NCBI RefSeq assembly: GCF_004379255.2
Contig: NC_056035.1
Span: forward strand, 23,560,502-23,624,501
Direction of reading: 5' to 3'
DNA: 64,000 nucleotides
DNA from: Salvia splendens
Taxonomy: Eukaryota; Streptophyta; Magnoliopsida; Lamiales; Lamiaceae
Part shown: positions 20,790-33,439 of the stretch, piece by piece
Layout: each line of letters opens with the position of its first letter
How positions within the stretch are numbered: the first letter of the stretch is position 1
The notes under the pieces: generated by a model
Databases searched by the model: none
What the model was told of the DNA's origin: nothing
Seen by the model: only the letters and a program-made list of their open reading frames with translations
Translations under genes and position numbers: made by a program

Positions 20790-21890
20790 TCACAAAAATA
20801 ACTCGGGAAACTTTTCTTTCATTTTATCTTCTAACTCCCACGTGGCTTCCTCGGGACAATGGTGCTTCCACAACACCTTCACGGACGCTATCGTTTTGTT
20901 TCGTAACTCTTGCACCTTCGATCTATGATTGCTTCGGGCCTTTCCTCGTAGCTCATGTCGGGGGCCAGGATCACTTCCTCTAAATGAATCACATGTTTGG
21001 GGTCGTACACATACTTGCGCAGCTGCGACACATGGAACACGTTGTGCACGTTTCCAAAGCTGGGAGGTAACGCCAATCGATACGCTACAGGACCTACTTC
21101 ATCGATAATCTCGTACGGTCCTACAAAACGCGGTTTCAGCTTGCCTTTCACTCCAAACCTCACAACTCCTCTCGTCGGACCTTTAGTTGATGATACCCTA
21201 ATCTCAAATCCATTTTCGAGAATACGCCCGCTCCTCGAAGTTGGTCAAACAAATCATCAATCCTTGGCAGTGGGTACTTATTCTTCAAGGTCATCTTGTT
21301 GAGCTCACGATAGTCGACGCACATCCTCATCGTCCCATCCTTCTTCTTAACGAACAAAACTGGCGCTCCCCACGGTGACACACTGGGTCGAATAAAACCC
21401 AAGTCTAACAGTTCTTGCAACTGAATCTTCAACTCGGCCAACTCCTTAGGGGCCATTAGATATGGTGCCTTCGACACTGGCGCAGATCCGGGTTCTAAGT
21501 CGATGGTAAACTCCACTTGTCTGTCGGGCGATGGTCCATGTAAGGTTTCAGGGAACACATCGGGAAAGTCTCATACTACTGCCACGTCTTCCACTTTCAA
21601 CTCTTTCTTCTCCTCTCCGTTCAAATACACAAGATATGCCGGACGCCTTTTTCTTATCATCGTGGTTGCTTGCATAGCAGAGATTATGGAGGTTCGTCGG
21701 TTCATGGAGATTCCATACAAGATGGTCGGCTCGTCACCAGGGGTTTGAAAACAAATCTGTGTCTCTTTACAGTGAATCATTGCGTGGTACTCGGTAAGCA
21801 AATCCATTCCCAAAATTATGTCAACGTTCTCCAAAGGCATGACGTGTAAAAGTCGAGCTACTACTCCTAACTCTCCTAACACAAACTTTA
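20790..21890 (-). pseudogene. Collapsed pol of element A: protease end, RT start and integrase end
   Basis: In minus-strand order: protease C-terminus with [20 protein letters not shown] (21882-21571), then RT N-terminus with [20 protein letters not shown] and the [18 protein letters not shown] block (21558-21160). The reading then jumps straight to the integrase GPY/F segment [17 protein letters not shown] and a chromodomain entry (21163-20888). The rest of the chromodomain is readable in another frame down to a stop at 20790. RT catalytic core, RNase H and integrase core are deleted. The join lies in 21167-21170, where both parents share a few bases. Protease active-site residues are also missing. 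Confidence 0.85.
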
Positions 21891-23756
21891 GTCAAACAGT
21901 CTTAACTTGGATATGAACCGATTTTGAAATATAACAATTGGTTATGATCATCCCCACGGAGCTTAAAAGAACATAAGATAGGTCATGAATATGGGATGAA
22001 ATCAAATAAATGTCAATTCTCATAGTTGGCTACCAAAAAGATAATTCAGTTGTCCGACCAAATTTGAAAAGTCCACACGGATAATGACTTAAAGGGTTGA
22101 GGAAAAGAAATGATCAGTTGCATGAGGATTGAGAAATGCAGACAGTTGTCACAAAGCGGTACTGATCATGGTTCAAGGAAAATCATAATATGGACTAACA
22201 GAATCACATCAATGGGTTCATAAGTTTGTGAAAGACAATCTAAGTCAAAGGGCTATTGAAAACAAAAATCAAGTGGATTAAGTTTGTTGAGGCAAGGAAC
22301 AAAATGTATGCCTTAACTTCATTTTGTAGAAAGAATGGTTCTATTATGGAAAGGATATATGAACTGAACCAAAAAGAATTTCACTCTGTAAGAAAGAACT
22401 TGACACAGATATGGTGACAAAATAAAAGGCTGAACAAAAGTTCGAAGAAGAATATCCCATAGGAAAACATGTCTGTGAAACATGATTATATTGAAGGACG
22501 AAACTGCAAGCGGCCTTAGGAATGAAGCTCAATAGCAAAGGCTCACAGAGTCAAAGTATGGTCCGTATAAATAATAGGTCAAAGAAGACTACAATCAATC
22601 CAAGTGTCCAAAGTTATGAAGGCAACACCACTTTCCAAGAACTGAGAGTGAGTTATGACTCAATGGAGGAAAAGAAACAATATGCATCACTTGCAAGGGG
22701 TGAATGAAACAAGCTGTTAAATAGACAATGGCTCACGGCTATTTGAAAGGTCCTGAAAGGTAACTTCTTATAATCCAAGTAAGAACTGTTGATTAGAATA
22801 GTTTGTTCCAGCTATTAACGTCGCACCTCCTTGTTCATCTTTCGCACGCCGAAACTGGTAACATCGCTCTAAGAACTATGGATCCCACGCTGAGATTCTT
22901 CGTGTCATTGCCACTAATAACGATAGTTGAAATCCATATCTTCATAAAATTCTTTGCCTGTCATAATGACTATCCTCGTAGGACATGGTTATCATCCTCG
23001 TGCTCGTTAGCAGGGTATGGAGATCATCTCCATCGTGCTTCCACTTACACAAGATTAAACTATACTAATTTAAATCGCGAGTATGATCGCTTGTCGTTGC
23101 ATGAAAATATCTCTTAACATCGGTTCTTCGTGTCTCGCACCTTGACTTAAGCGTTTGCCTGAACTCTCATATTCTCGTACGTTCCATTGCTCAGAAAAGC
23201 AATAGTTAAGTTTTCAACTTAGAACTACGATTCACACGGTCAACTAGGCTTATATTTTAGGTACTCTAAGTTCACCATACGATTCATCATCTCCTAGATC
23301 ATCATCTAACGTAATTCATACCTCAAGATAAACACACCACATTTTCACATCCCATAACAAAACACTTTCGAACTTCACAATTATATTCAAAACTTTTGAA
23401 ACAAAATTTCCTTACACTTTCGCACCTCATAACATACATAACGTCACACTTTCATAGCTCAATTTTCCAAACAAAAAAGTTATTATTTTTTTGTGTCGAA
23501 ACTCAAAAAAAAAAATTTTAACCATTCGTGAACACAACATTTTCCATTGATCAATAATTTTCCCAAAAGAAAGAACTTACATGTTTTCATTTAAACTTCA
23601 AAGATATATATATATATTTTCAAAAATTCCAATAACTTTCCACAACATAAACATTTTTCCTCAATCAAACTCCACTAGAACAACTAGTCATTAAATATTG
23701 TAAAACATCAACCGCAAAACCCTTTTTCCATTTTTTTTTACATGTCAAAACACCAT

Positions 23757-23866
23757 GCGAATCTTTCAAAGCTCACAACATATTTAAATGCATTCCAAAC
23801 AAAACACTCATGCGAATCTTTCAAAGCTCACAACATATTTAAATGCATTCCAAACAAAACACTCAT
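23757..23866. repeat. Two tandem copies of a 55-bp unit
   Basis: 'gcgaatctttcaaagctc' starts at 23757 and again at 23812, and the intervening 55 bp is repeated almost exactly. A local duplication in A's leader that is not seen in B's leader. Confidence 0.85.
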
Positions 23867-24014
23867 GCACTTCACATATGTGTTTGAAACAATATTTTTA
23901 GATTACTCATTTTTTTTTTCTCGAAAATTTCAACATTCTCACAACAACTCATCAATTTCCATCTTTCATGTAATACACTCCATCTTCCTATGTTCACATT
24001 CTTACGTCATATCA

Positions 24015-24260
24015 TTTCCACACATATAACACATACTTAGGTCATCATATCAATCTCGCTCATGTCTCACATAATCGTACCATGACAATATCTTATTCAC
24101 ACATACAATACGTGCTTAAATCATCTTGTCAATTCATGCTCATATTCCACATGTTCACACTATCACAATATTATATTCACATATATAACACGCGCTTAGA
24201 TTATCATGTCGATTATACTCATATTCCACATAGTCATATCGTCACAATTCATCTTTACGC
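24015..24260 (-). repeat. Leader tandem repeat, about 79-bp unit, three copies
   Basis: 'cacacatataacacatactt' and variants recur at about 24018, 24098 and 24177, each followed by 'catgctcatattccacat'-like text. The same unit occurs in B's leader (about 42566-42770) and, reversed, in D's leader (about 58490-58760). Confidence 0.8.
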
Positions 24261-24485
24261 ATAACATTCATTCACATGCGTACACTTGCCCAAAACATCA
24301 TCATCATGTCATCATCAATTTCATGCATTGATCTCACATGCTTTCAACAACTTAAAACATACCTCACTTTCCTTGGTTGAGCGTGATGCTTCGGATGTTG
24401 AGCCTCGTGACACTTCTAGTCAATAGGTTTCACTAATCTAGACTTAAGGTAAAAGAAGACTCTCGGACCAGAGTGAAAGAACGAA

Positions 24486-24497
24486 GCTCTGATACCA
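24486..24497 (-). other. Primer-binding site of element A
   Basis: The minus strand reads TGGTATCAGAGC, an exact match to the initiator tRNA-Met type site, three bases after the LTR end GGTCGTGACA. Confidence 0.95.
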
Positions 24498-24500
24498 CTC

Positions 24501-27500
24501 TGTCACGACCGCCCATACTAGGGGTACCACAATCGCGGCGATCGTGACCAAGGGACAACAAAAACGACAACATTTAAGGATAACACTTTAATGGAAACTT
24601 AATTAGCTTTAAAGAAAGAAGAACATTTTAGTTCATTAAAAGTTTAGACAACAAATATTTAGTTTAAATAAACTTAATGTTATAAATTCACTATTAATTA
24701 GAAATGACTTAAGATACATACGTTTAAAAGAAGCAGCGAAGAAAATAAACTTTAAAACAAACCCAATTAACTTCTAAAGAAAAACATTTAGTTTAATTTA
24801 CAGAAACACCATTTTCGGATAACAATGTAAATACTCGTTTAAAACCTAACACAACCAAGCATGCTCAAACACAGTACGGAAAATATTAGAGTCTTGAGAC
24901 ATAGTTCAAAATATAGCAGCGGAAATAAGGTTTAAAGAGAGTCAAGGATAACGCCTATGTATGAAGACATAACGCATCCTAGGTTCTTAGGCCAACTCAA
25001 CATCCTCCACAACATTCCGCTCAACCTGCACATAAAGAAAAAGAATATGCAGGGCTGAGTACTTGTTGTACTCAATGGGCTCATGCCGAAAACAGTTTAT
25101 ATTAGTTATGTCATCCATACCAGTGATCTCGAGTTTTATACGTAGTAAAGAAATATCACGAGAACACAAAAACGTTTCATAGACTGGCCAGTCAAATAAT
25201 CTCCCCATTTTCTCAACAATCCATCAATCACAATCATCATTCCATGTGTGACGAAAGTGTGGCCACACTATTCGCCCACGAGACCGGCCGACTAGCAAGG
25301 ACGGCTCCCGATCCCACCAGTGTACACAGCCTGATAGGGTTTGCGGCCCTACTCAGACCCGAATTCGTTTCACAACACAGCCATGTAGCCTAACGGAGTA
25401 AACTCAGACGAACTAGGCATCAGGCAACAATCACATAAACCAAAAACAACATGGCATGACATAACAAGTTAAACCACCCTTATAACGCCACATGGTATTT
25501 TCGGAAAAATAAGAGGTTTGAAAAGAAAACCCACCTCGTTCGCTTAACAATTCACAATCCAACTTATGGCAACTCTCGTTCCTCGAGTTCACGAATACAC
25601 AATCACCCTTGTCAACGACAACACAAGTCAGCCTTCCACAAAATCATATTACTATGCATGTCCTATCGTTTCTCTCTCATCGTTTTTCTCAAATACCCAA
25701 CCCAACGTTCATCACAAAGATGGAAAAACACACCGTAGTATATTTCAACTTATCGCACGTGATCACATCAGTAAACACGTTCCTTGGACATACATGCATC
25801 ATATAATACTTTTAAACTTGAAAATAAGTGTCATTTTATCAAGGCAGAAAACTGGCAGAACTACGCGACCGTGTTGTAAAAATTACTAAAAATTCACCCG
25901 ACCTCATATGAAGCTAAATTTTGGTTACAACACAGAAGACACATTCAAGTTCATCCAAACAAATCTTCACACTGAAATCACGTCGTTTAGTCAGTCAAAA
26001 CAAATATTAAACCCTCTGGTCGGAACATAAAATTTCTGACAACACTGCGCAGTTCATTTGAAAATTTCACCGTAAATTCATCCAATGCCCAAAAAGGCTG
26101 AAAATTTTACACGACTCAGAAGACACTTCAAATTATTATATAGTTCAAGAATCACATCAAACGGAGGTCATTTTTTTGGTCAAACAGAATACGAAACATT
26201 CTTGGCGAGAACACAAGTTTCAGGCAGAATTGCGCAGTCAACTTCAAAAATTTATTAAAATTTCATTTTTCGACAAAATGGGATGAAATTTACACGAGAT
26301 ACAGAAAATACCTTGAACTTTACTCAGTAAAAATTTCATATCAAAATTCGATCGTTTGATGGGTCAATTACACATCAGAATCCACTGATCGAACGTCACA
26401 GATTTCAGGCTCATGATTTTGAATTTAGGGTTTCTTCTTCAATCAAACAAATACAAATTTTTCATGCTTATAACACACAATCATGCCTAAAAGTTTCTCA
26501 TAAACATGTTTGCACATAAATTCACGTCATTCACCAAAGATTTAAATCAAATTTCACATGAACTCAATCAACAACACCTAATTATCAAAGTTCTTATGAA
26601 ATCACACCTTCCCATCGATAATTTTTGCGATCTATCAATCCTACACCCTCTATATGCATGTAGGATTCAAGAATAAAGTTTCAATGAAGGAGATGAGAAG
26701 AAAATCTTAGTTATACCTTCTTGAATTAAGAAAACGAACGGTAGAAACAAGCGTTGGCACGATTCGTCGGAAACTCTTGAAAAATCCACTCCAATTGATG
26801 CAAGAAACAATGGTGGAAGAAGTTTTTGGAGAGAATGTGGAGAGGGAGGAGGGAGGCACGAAAATTGAGGGAGAATGGGGGCTAGGGTTTAGTTTAGGTG
26901 TTTTTATAGGATTAGGGTTAGGTTTAAAATTAATTAATTAATTAATTGTGGGGAAAAATTAAATAAATCCCACAATTAAAAGAATAAAATAAGCATGTGG
27001 GAAGGGGAGGAAATTTTCGAAAATTCCATGTAGGAATAGCAAGGAATTTATTTGGTATTTACTTGGAGAGAATATATTCACAACTTAGGAAATAAAAGTG
27101 AATATTTCATAAACAAGGGAACAAAATAAATTAAATCTCCAAGTATGAAAATAATGGTGGGGGCCTAAAATTTCCATAAGGAATTGCACAAGGAAATTAT
27201 TTAAATCCTCAATTAAATAGAATAGGATTTAAATTTGGTAATTTCTTTATGGGAAAAGACTCTCATATAATAGGTAACAAATAAATAAATTTCCTCAGGG
27301 AAAAAAAATATAAGAGCATGGGCGTGTGATATAGGTGAGAATTAAAAGGAAATATTCACATTCCCAATTAATTAGACATAGACATTAATTTGAATAAAAA
27401 GGGTCTCACCAAAAAGGAAACAAAATAATTCTCCTCCACAAAAATAATGAGGGCCGAAAATTTCAAAGAATTGGCTAGAAAAATACATGCATGATCCTAT

Positions 27501-27660
27501 TTAATTCATTCCCAACATTGCAAAATATCAAACACTTTACTCCACATCACCCACGACAATTTTATTCACAAAATTCACTTAATCGCATAGAAACAAAAGT
27601 TACATAATCCAAATTTCAAAAAACCATATAAAAAGAGTCACAAATTTTTGGGATGTTACA
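24501..27660 (-). repeat. 5' LTR of element A, complete
   Basis: 3,160 bp from TGTCACGACC (24501) to GGGATGTTACA (27660); on the minus strand it runs TGTAACATCCC to GGTCGTGACA. It contains degenerate repeats of about 180 bp with TGCGCAG cores, a minus-strand TATA box at about 26901-26908 and a TTAATTAATTAATTAATT run near 26930. ORFs 25566-25889 and 25609-25806 mirror those in the other LTR and are not supported as genes. Confidence 0.95.
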
Positions 27661-30248
27661 CCTACTCAGACCCGAATTCGTTTCACAACACAGCCATATA
27701 GCCTAACGGAGTAAACTCAGACGAACTAGGCATCAGGCATACAATCTCAATCAAAACAATCCATGGCATGACATAACAAGTTAACCCTTATAACACCACA
27801 TCATATTTTCGGAAAATAAAAAGATTTGTAAAGAAAGCCCACCTCGTTGGCTTAATCAATTCAATATCCACTTAAGGCAACACAATAACACTTGCCAATC
27901 ATCACAACACAAATCAGCCTTCCATAAATTTACATTACCATGCATGTCCTATCGTTCCTTTCATCGTTCTCTCAATTTACCCATCCCAACATTCATCAAC
28001 ATAAGGAAAAAATGCCATAATATTTCTCAACGTATCACACATAATCATATCATAGGATACATTCCTTAATCATACGTGCATCATAGAATTCACCCAACTT
28101 GGCAACACATGATATTTTAACGTAGCAACAAATCTGGCAGAAATGTGCAGTTGGTTTGTAAAAATCACCAAAAATCCATCCAACCTCATATGAAGCTAAT
28201 ATTTGGTCACAACACAGTAGAAACATTCAAGTTCATCCATGTAAAACTTCACACCAAAATCATGTCATTTGGTCAGTCAATATAACAATGAAACTCTCTG
28301 GCTGGAACACAAAAATTCTGGCAGCACTGCGCAGTTCAAATTTACCAAAACTTCATCCGATGTCCAATGAGGCTGTAATTTTCACAAAACATAGAAGACA
28401 CTTCAAATTGCATCCAGTTTAAAATTCAAATCAAAATGATGCCATTTGGTCGGTCAAATAGAAAAGTAAACTTTCTGGGCGAGAATATAAGTTTTTGGCA
28501 GAATTGCGCAGTCGACTTCAAAAATTTATTAAAAGTTCATCTTTTGTCAAAAGGGGCTGAAATTTACACACAAAACAGAAAACACCTTGAAGTTTTCTCA
28601 GTTAAACTTTCGCACCAAAATATGATCGTTTGGTCAGTCAAACAAACGTCAGAATCCACTGTCCGAACATCACAGTTTTCAGGTCTCAAAATTTCGAAAT
28701 TAGGGTTTCTTCCTCATTCAACCAAACACAATTTTTCATGCTTCCCAAACACAAACATGCTTCAAAAGGTTCTCACAATGCTGTTCTCATATAATCACAC
28801 ATCATTTACCAATGAACCATTCAAACTTTACACATATTCATTCACAATCACATATTCACAGTTTTTCTCATACAAACACAAATTCCCACCGATTAGTTTT
28901 GCGATCTATGATTCCTACACTCACTATATGCATGAAGGAATCAAGAACAAGGTTTCAATGGAAAATATGAGGAAAATATTTAGTTATACCTTCTTGAATC
29001 GAAAACCAAACGGTAGAAGCAAAGATTGATGCGATTCGTCGGGAACTCTTGAAAATCAAACTTCAATGGATGCAAGATCAAGGATGGAAGAAATTTTGGA
29101 GAGGATGAAGAGAGGGAGGAGAGGTGAGGCATGGAAATTATGAGGAAGAATGGGGGCTAGGGTTTAGTTTAGGTGATTATATAGTCCTAGGTTTAATACC
29201 ATAAATTAATTAATTAACTAATTATGGAGGAATAAAATAGAGGCCAATAAATAAAATCCACAATTAAAAAGAAGGAAAAATTTCGAAAAATTAGGTTAAT
29301 AAATTCAAATTTATTTGGTATTTACTTGGAGAGAAATAGATTCACAATTTAGGAAATAAGTCAATGAATATTCCATAAACAAGGGAACAAAATAAATTAA
29401 ATCTCCAAGTAGGAAATAATGAGGGAAGGGGCGAAAATCTTGATGGTGTGCACAAGGAAATTATTTAAATCCTCAATTACATAGAATAGGATTTAAATTT
29501 GGTAATTTCTTTATAGGAAAAGACTCCCATAAAATAGGCAACAATAAAATAGATTTTCCCCAAGGAAATTAAGCTAAAAAAATGTCTGGGATGGAGACAC
29601 AATAGAAGGAAAATATTCACATCCCCAATTAATTTGGCTTAGGTATTAATTTGGTATTGAATAAAGGTAATTCCACAAAATAGGAAACAAATATATTCTC
29701 CTCTACAAATAGGGGGGGCGAAAATTGGCTTAATTAGCCACAAGGAAATAATGCAACTCTTAATTTAATTGGGGTGAGAGAATAAAATGTGGCAAGATTT
29801 AATTGGATTTAAAATAAATGAAGGAATCAACAAGGTACAAATTTTATCAAAGAAACTAATTCATCCTCTTAATTAAAGTATAGGATATCCGAAACTCACA
29901 AAAATAATAGGTTAGAGTTCGAGTTTCATGTAGCATAATTTAGGGATAATTTGATTTGGATTTAATTTGGATGAATATCCCAAAACAATTAATTAAATCC
30001 AAGAAAGAATAAAATTTCCAATAATTGGAGGGGTCGACAATAGCCACTTTATTTGGCTAGAACAAGATGCATGATCTTTATTTAAATTGATTCCCCACAT
30101 TAAATATAACTAGCACTTCATTCCAATTTCACCATGACAATTTATTCCACATAATCAAACTCAATCACGTAGCAACAATTTAAATTTCATAAATGAAATT
30201 TCCAATCGACATATATTAAATAAAGGTCACAAAATTTGGGATGTTACA
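27661..30248 (-). repeat. 3' LTR of element B, left part missing
   Basis: It aligns with 43911-44422 plus 56101-58245. The portion equivalent to 43067-43910 is absent because element A and the deletion at 18207 lie there. The minus-strand start TGTAACATCCC ends at 30248, and a TATA-like box lies near 29174-29183. The 197-codon ORF at 28436-29029 is antisense to the LTR and repeats in the other LTR copy (56466-57029); it has no domain. Confidence 0.9.
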
Positions 30249-30263
30249 TCTTTCCCCTCTTAA
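30249..30263 (-). other. Polypurine tract of element B
   Basis: The minus strand reads TTAAGAGGGGAAAGA next to the LTR start, like those of A and D. Confidence 0.8.
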
Positions 30264-30293
30264 CAGAAATTTTGTCCCGAAATTTTGACCGTC

Positions 30294-31610
30294 TCACATA
30301 AACAACTCGGGGTATTTTTCTTTCATTCTATCTTCTAACTCCCACGTGGCTTCCTCGGGACCATGGTGTTTCCACAACACTTTTACGGATGCTATCGACT
30401 TGTTTCGCAACTCTTGAACCTTCCGATCTAGGATTGCCTCTGGCCTTTCCTCGTAGTTCATGTCGGGGGTCAGGATCACTTCCTCTTGATGAATCACATG
30501 CTTGGGGTCGAACACGTACTTGCGCAACTGCGACACATGGAACACGTTGTGCACATTCCCAAAACTGGGAGGTAACGCCAAATGATACGCTACAGGTCCT
30601 ACTTCATCGATAATCTCGTACGGCCATACAAAACGCTGTTTCAGCTTACCCCTCACTCCAAACCTCACAACTCCTTTCATCGGGGATACTTTCAAGAACA
30701 CTTTGTCACCAACGTTGAATTTGATTTTCGTTCGACGCACGTCAGCATACGACTTCTGCCTATCTTGAGCTTCCTTGATCCTTGCGCGGATTTGGTGCAC
30801 AATTTCGGTCATTTCCCTTATAGCGTCGGTTCCTAACATCTTCCTCTCGCTAACTTCATCCCAAAAGAGTGGTGATTGACACTTCCTGCCATACAAAGCT
30901 TCATACGGAGCCATATCGATCGTCGCTTGATAGCTATTGTTGTAGGCGAATTCAACCAACGGTAGAACAGTTTCCCAACTTTCCCCTCGATCTAGGACAA
31001 CGGCTCGCAACATATCCTCAAGCGTTTGAATCGTCCTCTCTGACTGCCCGTCCGATTGCGGGTGATAAGCAGTGCTGAAGTTCAGTTGTGTGCCCAAATC
31101 TCGTTGCAAACTCATCCAAAACTTTGATGTCAACTTCGTATCGCTGTCGGACACAATGGTCTTTGGCACTCCTTGCAAACGTACAATCTCACTCACGTAG
31201 AGTTTAGCTAACTTGTCCACTCCATAAGTAATCTTAATCGGTAAGAAGTGCACGTTTTTGGTAAGTCGATCGATAATTACCCATATCGGAGTGTTGCCCT
31301 TTTGTGACTTCGACAAACCCGACACGAAATCCATGGCTAGATGCTCCCACTTCCACTCGGGAATTTCAAGTGGTTGCAATTTCCCATATGGCCGTTGGTG
31401 TATGTCCTTCACTTGTTGACATGCTAGACATCGCTCCACATACGACGCTACGTCCCCTTTCATTCCATTCCACAAAATATGTTGCTTCAAATCTCGATAC
31501 ATCTTCGTGCTTCCGGGGTGAGCAGTGTAAGGCGTGTCGTGCGCTTCACTCAAAATCTCGTCTTTTAGCGCCTCATCGCTCGGCACACACAATCGTCCAT
31601 CGTACGTCAA
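30294..31610 (-). CDS. Integrase with C-terminal chromodomain (element B pol 3' part)
   Basis: A 438-codon uninterrupted frame. Residues 1-75 hold the HHCC zinc-binding motif ([16 protein letters not shown], then CLACQQVK). The catalytic core follows with Asp in MDFVSGL, Asp in IVSDSDTKL and Glu in [14 protein letters not shown], the D,D-35-E triad. GPY/F-like text occurs near residue 325 but reads [14 protein letters not shown], with Trp for the usual Gly. A chromodomain ([20 protein letters not shown]) ends the protein at TGA 30294-30296. Such tails are thought to direct chromovirus insertion to heterochromatin. The start Met is only the first in an open frame continuing from RNase H. It is intact enough to encode protein if the upstream stops are bypassed. 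Confidence 0.9.
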   Translation of the reverse strand: MTYDGRLCVPSDEALKDEILSEAHDTPYTAHPGSTKMYRDLKQHILWNGMKGDVASYVERCLACQQVKDIHQRPYGKLQPLEIPEWKWEHLAMDFVSGLSKSQKGNTPIWVIIDRLTKNVHFLPIKITYGVDKLAKLYVSEIVRLQGVPKTIVSDSDTKLTSKFWMSLQRDLGTQLNFSTAYHPQSDGQSERTIQTLEDMLRAVVLDRGESWETVLPLVEFAYNNSYQATIDMAPYEALYGRKCQSPLFWDEVSERKMLGTDAIREMTEIVHQIRARIKEAQDRQKSYADVRRTKIKFNVGDKVFLKVSPMKGVVRFGVRGKLKQRFVWPYEIIDEVGPVAYHLALPPSFGNVHNVFHVSQLRKYVFDPKHVIHQEEVILTPDMNYEERPEAILDRKVQELRNKSIASVKVLWKHHGPEEATWELEDRMKEKYPELFM

Positions 31611-32229
31611 GCTTCTCGGCTCTCACCTTCACTCGTAATTCTTCCGACTTCTCATCACGTCGTTGGGCTTCTATGAGCTTGGTTCTCAAATCTGGCTCAA
31701 TCACTAGCGTCGCTATTCTTCCTCCTACTGTCTCGGGCGCTTTCAATATCTCCAAACTCTTTCTGTCGAATTCGCGAATCAACGCTTCCTCTTGCATTAG
31801 GAAATAAGCCAATTGCGGTTGGTTCTTCTTACTCAAAGCATCGGCTACTACGTTCGCCTTGCCCGGATGATAGTGAATACCACAGTCATAATCTTTCATG
31901 ATCTCTAACCAACGTCATTGTCGCATGTTTAGCTCTTTTTGCTCGAAGAAATACTTGAGACTCTTGTGATCCGTATATATTTCGCATCTCACTCCAAAGA
32001 GATGATGTCTCCAAATTTTCAGTGCATGCACTATTGCTGCTAGCTCCAAGTCGTGAGTCGGAAAATTCAATTCATTCGGTCTCAACTGTCGGGAAGCGTA
32101 TGCTATTACTTTCCCTTGTTGCATCAACACGCATCCAAGTCCTACTTTCGATGCATCAGTATAGACGGCGAAGTCCTTGTCGGCTGCCAGTACAGCTAGA
32201 ACAGGTGATGTAGTCAACTTCTCTTTCAA
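31573..32229 (-). pseudogene. RNase H and connection region of element B pol
   Basis: Two ORFs, 32229-31915 and 31899-31573, separated by a stop where family members read an Arg-Arg-Trp-Leu run. The first has the Ty3-type RNase H core: [37 protein letters not shown] and [11 protein letters not shown]. The second gives [21 protein letters not shown], the C-terminal RNase H motif with its Asp, then the spacer to integrase, where the frame changes near 31600. Confidence 0.85.
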
Positions 32230-32979
32230 AGTTGGAAACTCGCCTCACACTCCGGCGTCCAAACCACTCTGATTCCTTTCTTCAACAGCTGTGTCATTAG
32301 TCTCGCGATTTTAGAGAATCCCTCTATGAAGCGTCGATAATATCCCAGCAATCCCAAGAAACCACATATTTCACTCGGCGTTTTCGGCGACTTCCAATTT
32401 TGCACGGCCTCGACCTTTGCTGGGTATACTTGAATCCCATTTGCCGTCACAATATGACCAAGACAGTTCACTCGAGTCAATCGAAACTCACACTTACTAA
32501 ACTTGGCATAAAGTTTCTCCTTTCGTAACGTTTCCAACACAGTTTGAAGATGCCATCCATGTTCCTTCTCGTTCTTCGAGTATACTAAAACATCGTCGAT
32601 GAAGGCTAACACAAACTTGTCAAGATACTCGTGGAAAACTCGGTTCATCAAGTCCATGAAAACGACTGGGGTGTTGGTCAGCTCAAATGGTATCACGACG
32701 AATTCATAATGGCCATAACGAGTGCGAAAAGCAGTCTTAGGCACATCCTCGCGTCGGACCTTTAGTTGATGATATCCCGACCTCAAGTCCATTTTCGAAA
32801 ATACGTCCGCTCCTCGAAGTTGGTCAAACAAATCATCAATCCTCGGCAGTGGGTACTTATTCTTCAAGGTCATCTTGTTGAGCTCACGATAGTCGATGCA
32901 CATCCTCATCGTTTCATCCTTTTTCTCAACGAAACAACACTGGTGCTCCCCACGGTGACACACTAGGTCGAATAAAACC
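32226..32979 (-). pseudogene. RT core of element B, 5' side cut by a LINE
   Basis: A 245-codon frame covering most of [42 protein letters not shown] and the catalytic FIDDVLVYS, then [16 protein letters not shown] of the connection. The usual PFGLTNAP reads PFELTNTP, a likely damaging change. The upstream boundary is the LINE target duplication at 32980-32993, and the missing N-terminal part continues at 40116. A frame disturbance near 32940 has altered the VLFVKKKDG block. Confidence 0.9.
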
Positions 32980-32993
32980 CAAGTCTAACAGTT
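32980..32993. repeat. LINE target-site duplication, left copy
   Basis: CAAGTCTAACAGTT, identical to 40102-40115 over 14 bp; its last bases merge with the LINE poly-T run. Confidence 0.95.
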
Positions 32994-33000
32994 TTTTTTT

Positions 33001-33439
33001 TATATAACACCTTCACGGTGGAGGGTTGAGTAGGTCCCTCATCCCCTATATATCATCAAAACGAAAAGTTTTTACACCAACTATCCCAAAAGTGGACAGT
33101 CACACAAAGGCAACAAACTACTATCAACAAAAACAAAGGAAGGCAGAAAATAAGCTATCCAATCTAAAGCAAAAAACCCTCTGGTCCAAGGATATGTGCC
33201 TGTGCTAGAACCAGCAGATAACTTCCTGTTCATCATTCCCTCCACCAGCAATCTCACATCTCCACCTGAATAGCATTGAACGCCCTGCAACATCAAACAA
33301 AAAAATTTCGGCCAGCCTTAAAGCACCTACACAGCAAACCCCATCTCCACCCGCATCATCAAAACTGGAAATTTGGCATTCCCAACTGCTCCAATCTACA
33401 TAAAGCTTTTACACGAGCTGGCGCCGAGCCCTTTGTGTA
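33001..33439 (-). other. 3' UTR of the LINE
   Basis: Non-coding sequence between the end of the RNase H reading and the poly-A tail. The ORFs on the opposite strand here (33026-33208, 33276-33602) are shadows. Confidence 0.6.

Larger units (their letters stand above)
21891..24485 (-). other. Gag-less leader of element A
   Basis: About 2.6 kb between primer site and pol where gag should be. It has no zinc knuckle or gag motif in any frame. Long stretches parallel the leader of element B (40756-43051), for example the 'catcccacggagctt' type segment near 21950 and 40910 and 'aaggctcacagagtc' near 22540 and 41295. ORFs at 22522-22707, 22803-23117, 23742-24029 and 24082-24264 have no domains. Confidence 0.7.
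18208..27660 (-). mobile_element. Element A: non-autonomous Del/Tekay-type gypsy element, minus strand
   Basis: Order on the minus strand: 5' LTR 27660-24501, primer site 24497-24486, gag-less leader to about 21890, protease/RT/integrase-end scraps to 20790, polypurine tract 20761-20746, then a 3' LTR 20745-18208 lacking its last 620 bp or so. The LTRs differ at only scattered sites, so the insertion looks recent. It sits in the left LTR of element B: B sequence resumes at 27661 with cctac, the likely target site, whose left copy has been lost with the deleted LTR end. Confidence 0.85.

Noticed and set aside
23608..23622. Short AT dinucleotide run
   Set aside because: A simple microsatellite of trivial length with no sign of function.
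24015..24260. Regularly spaced repeats considered as a CRISPR array
   Set aside because: Units are degenerate, contiguous 79-bp tandem copies with no repeat-spacer alternation, and the DNA is plant nuclear.
28436..29029. 197-codon ORF, repeated at 56466-57029
   Set aside because: It is antisense to the B LTR, has no domain and repeats only because the two LTRs are near-identical, so its conservation is not evidence of coding.
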